From positions 1 to 9,498 of the forward strand of contig CAISTO010000271.1 in NCBI GenBank assembly GCA_903888395.1: a stretch of 9,498 nt of DNA, in the 5' to 3' direction. Origin of the DNA: an uncultured Bacteroidota bacterium (GTDB lineage: Bacteria > Bacteroidota > Bacteroidia > UKL13-3). The position numbers and the translations under genes were made by a program. Below the pieces are notes generated by a model. That model did not search any database. It was not told where the DNA came from and worked only from the letters and a program-made list of their open reading frames with translations. Within the stretch, counting starts at the first letter, position 1. The number at the start of each line of letters is the position of its first letter. Shown one piece after another: positions 1 to 6,131 of this stretch.

Positions 1-332
1 ACTAAATCTTGAATATTTAATTTTGCATCCATGCGCAAAACAATGGTTGGATCTTCAACTCCAGCAGTTTTTTCTTTTAAAACTTGCTCTAAATTGGTGG
101 GGTCTATGAGTTCTCTTTCAAAATAATATTCTTTGTTTTCTTTAACCGAAAGTGCGTATTGTTTTTTGTTTAAAGTTTGACTTTTATCTGCCTTAGGCAA
201 TAAAACTTTTATAACATTTGGATTGGCAATGGTTGAAATAATTAAAAAGAATAGCAAAAGAAAAAACATAATATCGTTAAGCGATGAAGTAGCAACTTCA
301 GCCTCAAATCGTTTTTTTCTGCGTAATTTCAT
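1..332 (-). CDS. exbD: ExbD/TolR-family biopolymer transport protein, 3' part missing
   Basis: Partial gene; 110 codons are visible from the ATG at 332 and the C-terminus lies beyond the left edge. ExbD/TolR proteins pair with ExbB/TolQ in the inner membrane and use proton flow to drive TonB or Tol proteins. The N-terminus is short and basic (MKLRRKKRFEAEV), then SLND precedes one hydrophobic segment at about residues 20-36. Asp20 at its start matches the conserved membrane Asp of the family, which takes part in proton transfer. A periplasmic region follows, including the typical VLLPKAD stretch after the membrane helix and a PTIVLRMDAKL segment near the visible end. It begins 18 bp after the exbB stop on the same strand, so the two are almost certainly co-transcribed. 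ExbD versus TolR cannot be settled without the genes to the left. Confidence 0.92.
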   Translation of the reverse strand, partial: MKLRRKKRFEAEVATSSLNDIMFFLLLFFLIISTIANPNVIKVLLPKADKSQTLNKKQYALSVKENKEYYFERELIDPTNLEQVLKEKTAGVEDPTIVLRMDAKLNIQDL

Positions 333-350
333 CCTGTTTATTTTGTTAAA

Positions 351-977
351 TTAGCTTTCTAAAATATCAATAAAATCAACAGCAGTGCGCTCCAATTTAG
401 TATTAAATTTATCAATCATACTGTTTAAAAAATGGTAGCCTGTGTAAGCCACTACACCTACTATTAAACCAGAACCAGAAGTGATCATTTTTTCGTATAA
501 ACCACCAGCTATTAAACCAATGCTAATATTATCGCTTACAGCAATATTGTAAAATATTTTAATGATACCGGCAATGGTTCCAATAAAACCTAACATGGGC
601 GCTATACCAGCAATAATTCCTAACCAATTTAAGTTTTTTTCTAATGCGCCAGTTTCTAAACTTGCCATACTTTCTATGCTGCTTTCAATGTCGTTTATTG
701 GTTTTCCAATGCGCATGATTCCTTTTTCAATTACTCTGCTAATTGGAGAATTAACACGTTGACAAAAAGCACGAGCAGCTTTCAAATCGCCTTTGGCCAA
801 AAGGTCTTTTACATTATTCATAAAATTAACTTCTAATTTTGAAGCATTTTTTATAAAAATAAAACGTTCAATAATTAAGTAAATAGTTACTACAGATAAC
901 AATCCAATAGGAATCATTACCACTCCGCCTTTAAAAATTAATTCTAAAAAGTTTAAACCTTCTTGTGTGTTTTCCAT
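351..977 (-). CDS. exbB: MotA/TolQ/ExbB-family proton channel protein
   Basis: A 208-residue inner-membrane protein, forming with ExbD the proton channel that energises TonB-dependent uptake or the Tol system. Three hydrophobic segments fit the family: residues about 18-37, 118-140 and 155-185. The cytoplasmic region between the first two includes the family-typical PISRVIEKGIMRIGKPINDIESSIE. The second helix carries GFIGTIAGI with Thr134, and the third SGLIVGVVAY. The pore position that is Thr181 in E. coli ExbB appears to be Ser167 here, keeping the hydroxyl. The length fits the short ExbB form without an N-terminal periplasmic extension. The ATG at 977 is the first one before LNFLELIFKGG, where homologues begin. 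The gene is first of a pair with exbD, 18 bp apart, and diverges from secDF. I found no clear promoter for it. TolQ is the alternative name. Confidence 0.93.
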   Translation of the reverse strand: MENTQEGLNFLELIFKGGVVMIPIGLLSVVTIYLIIERFIFIKNASKLEVNFMNNVKDLLAKGDLKAARAFCQRVNSPISRVIEKGIMRIGKPINDIESSIESMASLETGALEKNLNWLGIIAGIAPMLGFIGTIAGIIKIFYNIAVSDNISIGLIAGGLYEKMITSGSGLIVGVVAYTGYHFLNSMIDKFNTKLERTAVDFIDILES

Positions 978-1202
978 TGCTAAAAAAATTTATTATTTAA
1001 GTAACGAATGTAAATGGTGTTTGTGTTTAATGAATGGGCATTTATAAACACATTGTTATATTTTTGTAGCATTATTCTAATAAACTATTCAATTTAATAT
1101 CAATTTTCAAAAAAGACCTAATTAGGCGTTTTGTTGACTTGTTTGCGCTACCGCAATTTAAAATAAATATTTAACTGCTTAATAATTAGTATACTTAAAA
1201 TC

Positions 1203-1233
1203 TTTGCTTTTAAGTACTCAAAACATATATTTG
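1203..1233 (+). promoter_or_regulatory. Putative Bacteroidota-type promoter for secDF
   Basis: TTTG at 1203-1206 is followed after exactly 19 bases by TATATTTG at 1226-1233. This matches the TTTG-N19-TAnnTTTG consensus used by the primary sigma factor of Bacteroidota. Transcription would start near 1240, giving a leader of about 108 nt before the secDF ATG. It is the only exact match with both boxes that I found in this spacer. Confidence 0.7.
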
Positions 1234-1280
1234 CGCTCCTTTGTGAATTTAATAAGCAGCAACTATTCAAAAGGAAAATT

Positions 1281-1308
1281 TATATTGCTTAATTAACTAA
1301 GCAATATA
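1281..1308 (+). promoter_or_regulatory. Hairpin with T-run in the secDF leader
   Basis: TATATTGCTTA at 1281-1291 and TAAGCAATATA at 1298-1308 form a perfect 11-bp stem around the 6-nt loop ATTAAC. Five T residues follow at 1309-1313, so the shape is that of an intrinsic terminator or attenuator, but the stem has only two G-C pairs and would be weak. It lies about 40 nt after the predicted transcription start and 40 nt before the secDF ATG. It may control read-through or mRNA stability, or be an operator for a dimeric regulator; the sequence does not distinguish these. Confidence 0.45.
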
Positions 1309-1348
1309 TTTTTACAAAAAGAAATAACAAAAGAATACATATAACAAA

Positions 1349-4288
1349 ATGAAAATTAAAGGAGCAGTTAAGTTTTTTACCATTGCCTTAGTGATAGTTA
1401 GTTTATTCCATCTATCATTTTCGTTGGTAACCTACCGAGTAGAGCAAAAAGCAAAAGCATTTGCTAATGGTGATTTAGAAAAAGAAAGATCGTACATTGA
1501 TTCAATTGGACGTGAAGTAGTGTACAATGTAGGTATAAAAAAATATACTTATTTACAGTGCAAAGCGCATGAATTAAACCTTGGATTAGATTTACAAGGT
1601 GGTATGAACGTAACTTTAGAGTTAAGTCAAGATGAGTTAGTAAGAGGATTAGCCAATAACAATCCTGATGCAAACTTTAACAAAGCAGTGTCAATGGCTA
1701 CTGAAGCTCACAAAACAAGTCAAAAAGAATTTATTGTTTTGTTTGGTGAAGAATATGCTAAAATAGATCCTAATGGAAAATTAGCAGCTATTTTTGCTAA
1801 CCCAACTAATAGAGATAAAGTAAAATTAACTTCAACAAACGCTGAAGTTTTACAGTACTTAAAAGTAGAAACTGAATTAGCCATTGAGCGTTCGTTTAAA
1901 GTTTTACGTACTCGTATTGATAAATTTGGGGTAACTCAACCAAATATTCAAAAACAAGAAGGAACTGGCCGAGTAGTTATTGAATTACCAGGTGTAGATA
2001 ATCCCGCTCGTGTGCGTAAGTTATTACAAGGAACTGCTAAGTTAGAGTTTTATCAAACTTATGACAACACCGTTGCTTATGGTTTTTTACAAAAAGCAAA
2101 TGATGTTTTAAAAACATTAACCATTGCAGAAACTGCAGCTACAACTGATACTACTAAAGCTGAAACAAATGCATTAGCAGATATTGGAGGTACAAAAGCT
2201 AAACCTGATAGCACTACAAAAGCTAAAAAAGATACTGCTGCTAATAAGCAAATGACTCCTGAGCAATTCCAAAAAGAAAATCCTTTATTGGGAATTATTA
2301 TGCCTGTAGTTGACGAAAAAGGTCAATTAATGCCTAGTGGTTCTTGGTGTGGTACTGCTGTAATTAGAGATACTGCTAAAATAAATGCAATGCTTGCTCG
2401 CCCAGAAGTAAGACGTGAAATTCCTACAGATGTGAAATTTGCTTGGGAGTATAAAGGTGTTGGCGATAACGGTGGTGCGGTACGTTTACATGCTTTAAAA
2501 ACTGAACGTAATGGCGAAGCTGCTATGAGTGGCGAACGCGTTATTCAAGCTAATAGAGATATTTCACAATTAAGTGGACAAGTAGAAGTAAACATGACCA
2601 TGGACGGTCAAGGAACTACTGAATGGAAAAATTTAACAAAACAAAATATTGGTCATTCAATATCTATTGTACTTGATAATTTAGTTTACTCATCGCCAAA
2701 TGTACAAAACGAAATTCCTAACGGACGTTCTGTAATTAATGGTGGATTTACTGAAGAAGAAGCACTGGATTTATCAAACGTTTTAAAAAGTGGTAAATTA
2801 CCTGCTACCACTCGTATAGTTGAAGAAGCAGTAGTTGGACCAAGTTTGGGTGCTGAAGCAATTAGCCAAGGTTTATGGAGTATGATTATTGCTACCATCG
2901 TAATTTTAATATTCATGGTTTTATATTATAGTAACTCAGGTTATGTAGCCGATATTGCTGTACTATTAAACGTATTCTTTATTATTGGTGTATTGGCCTC
3001 AATGGGTGCTGCATTAACACTTCCTGGTATTGCTGGTATCGTACTAACCATTGGTATGGCGGTAGATGCAAATGTGCTAATTAACGAACGTGTAAAAGAC
3101 GAATTATTAGGTGCTAGAAGTTTAAAAAATGCCATTGCAGATGGATACCAACATGCAAGCTCTTCTATTATAGATTCAAACTTAACCACTTTATTAGCTG
3201 GATTTGTAATGTATATTTTTGGTACAGGCCCAGTTCAAGGATTTGCTATTACTTTAATCATTGGTATTTTATCATCTATGTTTACTGCTGTATTATTTAC
3301 CCGTGTAGTTACTGAATGGTGGATTGAAAAAGGACATGAAATAAAATACGCAACTGCTAAAACAATGAATGCGTTTAAAAATATTCATTTTGATTGGGTT
3401 GGAAATAGAAAGAAATTCTACCTATTCTCAGGTGTAATTATAGCTTGTGGAATTGTATCAATGTTTACTAAAGGATTTACTTTAGGCGTTGATTTTAAAG
3501 GTGGTTACACTTATGTAATCCAGTTCAGCAAGCCTGTAGAATCTATGCAAGTTCGTGATGCTTTAAAAGGCGCTTTTGGTGATGCACCTGAAGTAAAATC
3601 ATTTGGAACTGACAACAAATTAAAAATTACTACTACTTATAAAATTGAAGACGTTTCTGCAACTGTAGCTGACGAAGTTCAAGCTAAATTAGTAGAAGGC
3701 TTAAGCAAAGTAGACGATAAAATTACTATTTTAAGCTCGGCTAAAGTTGGACCAACCATTGCAAACGATATAAAAACTGGTTCATTCTGGGCCGTTATTA
3801 TTTCTATGTTTGGAATTGGATTATACATTTTGGTACGTTTCCGTAAATGGCAATATACTTTAGGAGCTATCATTGCTTTAGCACATGACGTAATGATGAT
3901 GTTAAGTTTCTATTCTATTTTTGATGGCTTATTGCCGTTTACTATGGAAGTAGATCAAGCATTTATTGCGGCTATATTAACCATCATTGGTTTCTCAATT
4001 AATGATACCGTGGTTGTATTCGATCGTATTCGTGAGTTTTTAAATATTCACAAACGCGATGAAGATACACATTCAATTATTAACAACGCTTTGAATAATA
4101 CTTTAAACCGTACCATCATTACTTCTTTAACTGTATTTATGGTGGCATTGGTGTTATTTATATTCGGTGGTGAAGTAATTAGAGGATTTACTTTTGCTTT
4201 ATTGGTGGGTATCGTATTTGGTACTTATTCATCTATTGCAATTGCAACTCCTATTGTTGTAGATTTTGATAGAAAAAAAGCTAAATAA
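1349..4288 (+). CDS. secDF: Protein translocase subunit SecDF (SecD-SecF fusion)
   Basis: A 979-residue inner-membrane protein that uses the proton gradient to pull secreted proteins out of SecYEG on the periplasmic side. The SecD half has a first membrane helix at about residues 8-28, the motif LGLDLQGGMNV at 78-88, a large periplasmic domain, and helices from about 509 to 675 with the key Asp573 in GMAVDANVLINERVKDE. The SecF half starts near residue 690 and has GVDFKGG at 713-719 and FSINDTVVVFDRIREF with Asp886, then the last helices. Between about residues 258 and 302 the periplasmic domain holds a low-complexity Ala/Thr/Lys/Asp-rich insertion absent from E. coli SecD. The fused form and near-1000-residue length are usual in Bacteroidota. 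The ATG at 1349 follows an A-rich leader. The gene appears monocistronic, between its own promoter (1203-1233) and a strong terminator (4348-4378). Confidence 0.97.
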   Translation: MKIKGAVKFFTIALVIVSLFHLSFSLVTYRVEQKAKAFANGDLEKERSYIDSIGREVVYNVGIKKYTYLQCKAHELNLGLDLQGGMNVTLELSQDELVRGLANNNPDANFNKAVSMATEAHKTSQKEFIVLFGEEYAKIDPNGKLAAIFANPTNRDKVKLTSTNAEVLQYLKVETELAIERSFKVLRTRIDKFGVTQPNIQKQEGTGRVVIELPGVDNPARVRKLLQGTAKLEFYQTYDNTVAYGFLQKANDVLKTLTIAETAATTDTTKAETNALADIGGTKAKPDSTTKAKKDTAANKQMTPEQFQKENPLLGIIMPVVDEKGQLMPSGSWCGTAVIRDTAKINAMLARPEVRREIPTDVKFAWEYKGVGDNGGAVRLHALKTERNGEAAMSGERVIQANRDISQLSGQVEVNMTMDGQGTTEWKNLTKQNIGHSISIVLDNLVYSSPNVQNEIPNGRSVINGGFTEEEALDLSNVLKSGKLPATTRIVEEAVVGPSLGAEAISQGLWSMIIATIVILIFMVLYYSNSGYVADIAVLLNVFFIIGVLASMGAALTLPGIAGIVLTIGMAVDANVLINERVKDELLGARSLKNAIADGYQHASSSIIDSNLTTLLAGFVMYIFGTGPVQGFAITLIIGILSSMFTAVLFTRVVTEWWIEKGHEIKYATAKTMNAFKNIHFDWVGNRKKFYLFSGVIIACGIVSMFTKGFTLGVDFKGGYTYVIQFSKPVESMQVRDALKGAFGDAPEVKSFGTDNKLKITTTYKIEDVSATVADEVQAKLVEGLSKVDDKITILSSAKVGPTIANDIKTGSFWAVIISMFGIGLYILVRFRKWQYTLGAIIALAHDVMMMLSFYSIFDGLLPFTMEVDQAFIAAILTIIGFSINDTVVVFDRIREFLNIHKRDEDTHSIINNALNNTLNRTIITSLTVFMVALVLFIFGGEVIRGFTFALLVGIVFGTYSSIAIATPIVVDFDRKKAK

Positions 4289-4303
4289 ATAGTTATTAGC
4301 TTG

Positions 4304-4319
4304 CCACGCTTTGGCGTGG
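4304..4319 (+). other. Small GC-rich hairpin just after secDF
   Basis: CCACGC (4304-4309) and GCGTGG (4314-4319) form a 6-bp stem with loop TTTG, 15 nt after the secDF stop codon. No T-run follows, so it is not a terminator by itself. It may protect the 3' end of the mRNA together with the terminator about 30 nt downstream. Confidence 0.5.
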
Positions 4320-4347
4320 TTGATAGTTATTACAACATTTTTAAAAC

Positions 4348-4378
4348 CCTCCAACAAGAAATTGTTGGAGGTTTTTTT
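4348..4378 (+). terminator. Intrinsic terminator of secDF
   Basis: CCTCCAACAA (4348-4357) pairs perfectly with TTGTTGGAGG (4362-4371) around a GAAA tetraloop of the stable GNRA type, and seven T residues follow at 4372-4378. This is a textbook Rho-independent terminator and separates secDF from the permease gene downstream. Confidence 0.92.
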
Positions 4379-4492
4379 ATGCATTAATTTCAATAATAGA
4401 ATAAAGTTTATGCCTTTTAAATAAAATAGTTTTTATTGATTGTTTTAACTTATAAATTGCCTTTTTTATTGAAATAAATATTTAGAATAATA

Positions 4493-5740
4493 TTGGAAAA
4501 ACTAAAGGAAATATATCAAACACTTAGTAAAAATAAACTACGAACCATCCTCACTGCTTTTGGCGTGTTTTGGGGAATTTTTATGCTGATTATTATGTTG
4601 GGTTCTGGACACGGATTAGAAAATGGTGTGACGGAATCGTTTGGTGGAACTGCAAAAAATGCGGTGTATATGTGGACTCAAAATACTTCCATTGCTTATA
4701 AAGGTTTGCCTCGCGGACGAAATTTTGATTTTAAAACAGAAGACATTCAAGCCATCAAAGACAATGTGCCAGAATTAGCAGTAATAGCTCCCGCTGCGCA
4801 ATTAGGTGGTTACAGAGGCGAAAACAATGTGAATCGTGGGAAATTTACTGGCGCATTTACTGTTCGTGGCGATTTTCCAGAAACAAAATTAATTCAAACT
4901 TTTAAAATTATTGAAGGTCGTTTTTTAAATGAATTAGACATCAAAGAACGTAGAAAAGTTTGTGTCATTGCACCTAGAGTTGCCGAAATATTATTTCCAA
5001 AAAACGAAGCTCCAATTAATAAATACATTCAGGTAAACGGAATATATTTTAAAGTAATAGGCACCCTAAAAGCCGATAACATTGGCGATGATGTGCAAGA
5101 AAAAATGCAAACCATTTATATTCCATTTACCACTTTCCAAAACGCATTTAATTTTGGTGGAAAAATTGGTTGGTTTACTTTAACTGCTAAGCCTGCTTAT
5201 TCCGCTTCTATGGTAGAAGAAAAGATCAAGGTTTTAATGAAAAATAGGCACAGCATTTCGCCTGAAGATGACAGAGCAATTGGCACTTGGAACAGTGAAA
5301 AAGAATTTAAAAAACTAATGGGTTTGTTTCGCGGGATTGAAGTTTTAGTTTGGATTGTGGGCATTGGAACTTTATTAGCTGGCGTTATTGGTGTAAGCAA
5401 TATTATGCTCATCATAGTGAAAGAACGAACTAAAGAAATTGGCGTGCGAAGAGCCATTGGCGCATCGCCATTAAATATTATGAGTCAAGTAATTTGGGAA
5501 AGTATTTTACTCACTTCCATTGCTGGTTATATTGGTTTGGTTTGTGGCGTATTTGCGTTAGAAGCAGTAAACATAGCGCTAAAGGGACAAGAAACTGGCA
5601 TGTTTCAAAACCCAAGTGTCGACATAATTATTGCGCTAAAAGCGCTCATTATTTTAGTAATTTCTGGCGCTTTAGCCGGAATTATTCCCGCCCAAAAAGC
5701 AGTGAATATTAGCCCAGTAGAAGCATTAAGAACCGAGTAG
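4493..5740 (+). CDS. ABC transporter permease, MacB/FtsX type
   Basis: A 415-residue inner-membrane protein of the MacB/FtsX (type VII ABC) family, whose members turn ATP hydrolysis in the cytoplasm into movement of a periplasmic domain, for export or envelope signalling. NKLRTILTAFGVFWGIF at 14-30 leads into the first helix. A MacB-like periplasmic domain covers about 41-280. The FtsX domain has three helices near 283-308, 331-357 and 377-398, and the family's cytoplasmic segment KERTKEIGVRRAIGASP at 310-326; it ends in PVEALRTE. No ATPase gene lies beside it, so the partner must be encoded elsewhere. The substrate is unknown. I accept the TTG at 4493 as the start: an in-frame stop lies at 4475-4477, the next in-frame ATG (4583) is inside the first helix, and the protein begins where homologues do. 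No Shine-Dalgarno sequence or clear promoter is visible. It stands alone between a terminator and a repeat-rich spacer. Confidence 0.9.
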   Translation: MEKLKEIYQTLSKNKLRTILTAFGVFWGIFMLIIMLGSGHGLENGVTESFGGTAKNAVYMWTQNTSIAYKGLPRGRNFDFKTEDIQAIKDNVPELAVIAPAAQLGGYRGENNVNRGKFTGAFTVRGDFPETKLIQTFKIIEGRFLNELDIKERRKVCVIAPRVAEILFPKNEAPINKYIQVNGIYFKVIGTLKADNIGDDVQEKMQTIYIPFTTFQNAFNFGGKIGWFTLTAKPAYSASMVEEKIKVLMKNRHSISPEDDRAIGTWNSEKEFKKLMGLFRGIEVLVWIVGIGTLLAGVIGVSNIMLIIVKERTKEIGVRRAIGASPLNIMSQVIWESILLTSIAGYIGLVCGVFALEAVNIALKGQETGMFQNPSVDIIIALKALIILVISGALAGIIPAQKAVNISPVEALRTE

Positions 5741-5752
5741 AGTGAAGAATTA

Positions 5753-5765
5753 TCGCGTCTGAAAT
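5753..5765 (+). repeat. 13-bp direct repeat, copy 1
   Basis: TCGCGTCTGAAAT occurs here and again, identical, at 5890-5902. The two copies sit on either side of the REPIN-like hairpin, 137 bp apart start to start. They may be part of the repeat unit or the trace of a duplication; bases next to the copies differ. Confidence 0.75.
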
Positions 5766-5780
5766 TGCTTTTTCTTTTAT

Positions 5781-5857
5781 CCGTTGGCTAAAGCCGAACG
5801 GCAATGGATGCCTTTGTTCTGTAACAAAATCCATTACCGTTCGGCTTTAGCCAACGG
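5781..5857. repeat. REPIN-like inverted pair of palindromic units
   Basis: Two 29-base arms (5781-5809 and 5829-5857) are inverted copies with one mismatch. Inside the 19-base middle, TTTGTT (5813-5818) pairs with AACAAA (5823-5828) around the loop CTGT, so the whole element can fold into one 77-nt hairpin with a GCC bulge. Each arm also contains its own imperfect palindrome: CCGTT-GGC-TAAA-GCC-g-AACGG at 5781-5801 and its inverted equivalent at 5837-5857, each with a single bulged base. Two inverted REP-like units joined by a short spacer is the architecture of REPINs, non-autonomous elements spread by RAYT transposases. No such transposase is in the window, so the class is inferred from structure alone. 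Confidence 0.7.
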
Positions 5858-5889
5858 AAGGCAAAGTATAATAAAAATTAAGCGATCCT

Positions 5890-5902
5890 TCGCGTCTGAA
5901 AT
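5890..5902 (+). repeat. 13-bp direct repeat, copy 2
   Basis: This is the second exact copy of TCGCGTCTGAAAT, matching 5753-5765, on the far side of the REPIN-like hairpin. It overlaps a small inverted repeat GCGA-TCCT-TCGC at 5882-5893 that the first copy lacks. Confidence 0.75.
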
Positions 5903-5917
5903 CCAATAATATTTACA

Positions 5918-5944
5918 TTAAAGACATGACAGGTTTTTAAAACC
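5918..5944. repeat. Degenerate half copy of the 6031-6063 palindrome
   Basis: The 20 bases at 5918-5937 match 6027-6046 with one change (A for G, in GACATGAC against GACGTGAC). The inner part GGTTTT-T-AAAACC (5932-5944) is still symmetric, but the second arm stops matching after AAAACC. It looks like a decayed or truncated sister of the complete palindrome 109 bp downstream. Confidence 0.7.
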
Positions 5945-6030
5945 CTTGGACAAAACCATAGTAAACCTAGAAACATTGCAAAGTAGTAAGGTTATTGAGG
6001 AATAAAATTTCGAATAAATAATAAGGTTAA

Positions 6031-6063
6031 AGACGTGACAGGTTTTAAAAACCTGTCACGTCT
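6031..6063. repeat. 33-nt palindrome upstream of asd
   Basis: AGACGTGACAGGTTTT (6031-6046) and its exact reverse complement (6048-6063) flank one central A. In RNA it would form a 16-bp stem only with a strained loop, so a few central A-T pairs would open. The element ends 68 bp before the asd ATG. No long T-run follows, so it is not a classic terminator for the permease gene. It could be a dispersed palindromic repeat, an operator for a dimeric protein, or a two-way transcription stop. Confidence 0.8.
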
Positions 6064-6131
6064 ATTTCATAAATCAAAAATCATAATTCAAAAATATCAT
6101 TTACTTTCGCAGCATATAATCAATAAAAAAT

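Larger units (their letters stand above)
978..1348. other. Divergent intergenic region between exbB and secDF
   Basis: This 371-bp AT-rich spacer has no credible protein gene. It holds the putative secDF promoter (1203-1233) and leader hairpin (1281-1308), described separately. It also has a 10-bp perfect palindrome CCTAATTAGG at 1117-1126 and a small inverted repeat TTGCG-CTAC-CGCAA at 1143-1156, either of which might be a protein-binding site, though there is no direct evidence. No exact TAnnTTTG box was found on the minus strand for exbB. Confidence 0.6.
5741..6131. other. Repeat-filled intergenic region before asd
   Basis: This 391-bp spacer contains no credible protein gene. In order it holds a 13-bp direct repeat, a REPIN-like hairpin, the second direct repeat, a degenerate half copy of a palindrome, an AT-rich stretch (about 5945-6026) in which I see nothing, the complete palindrome, and the short asd leader. 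A weak TAnnTTTG-like box, TACTTTCG at 6102-6109, lies 22 bases before the asd ATG but lacks a TTG box at the expected distance. Confidence 0.7.

Noticed and set aside
1059..1066. TATTTTTG as a promoter -7 box
   Set aside because: It matches TAnnTTTG but has no TTG box 19 bases upstream; the pair at 1203-1233 is better.
1243..1296. A 17-codon GTG-started frame in the secDF leader, a possible leader peptide
   Set aside because: It has no ribosome binding site, starts within a few bases of the predicted transcript end, and has no arrest-like sequence; kept only as a remark on the hairpin.
6031..6063. An intrinsic terminator for the permease gene
   Set aside because: The inverted repeat is long but is followed by CTATTTCAT rather than a T-run, and its central loop is a single base.
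6102..6109. TACTTTCG as the asd promoter -7 box
   Set aside because: One mismatch to TAnnTTTG and no TTG at the expected distance (6080-6082 is ATC); too weak to list as a feature.
5741..6131. A CRISPR array in the repeat-rich spacer
   Set aside because: The repeats differ from one another and there is no regular repeat-spacer pattern; they are palindromes and one pair of direct repeats.
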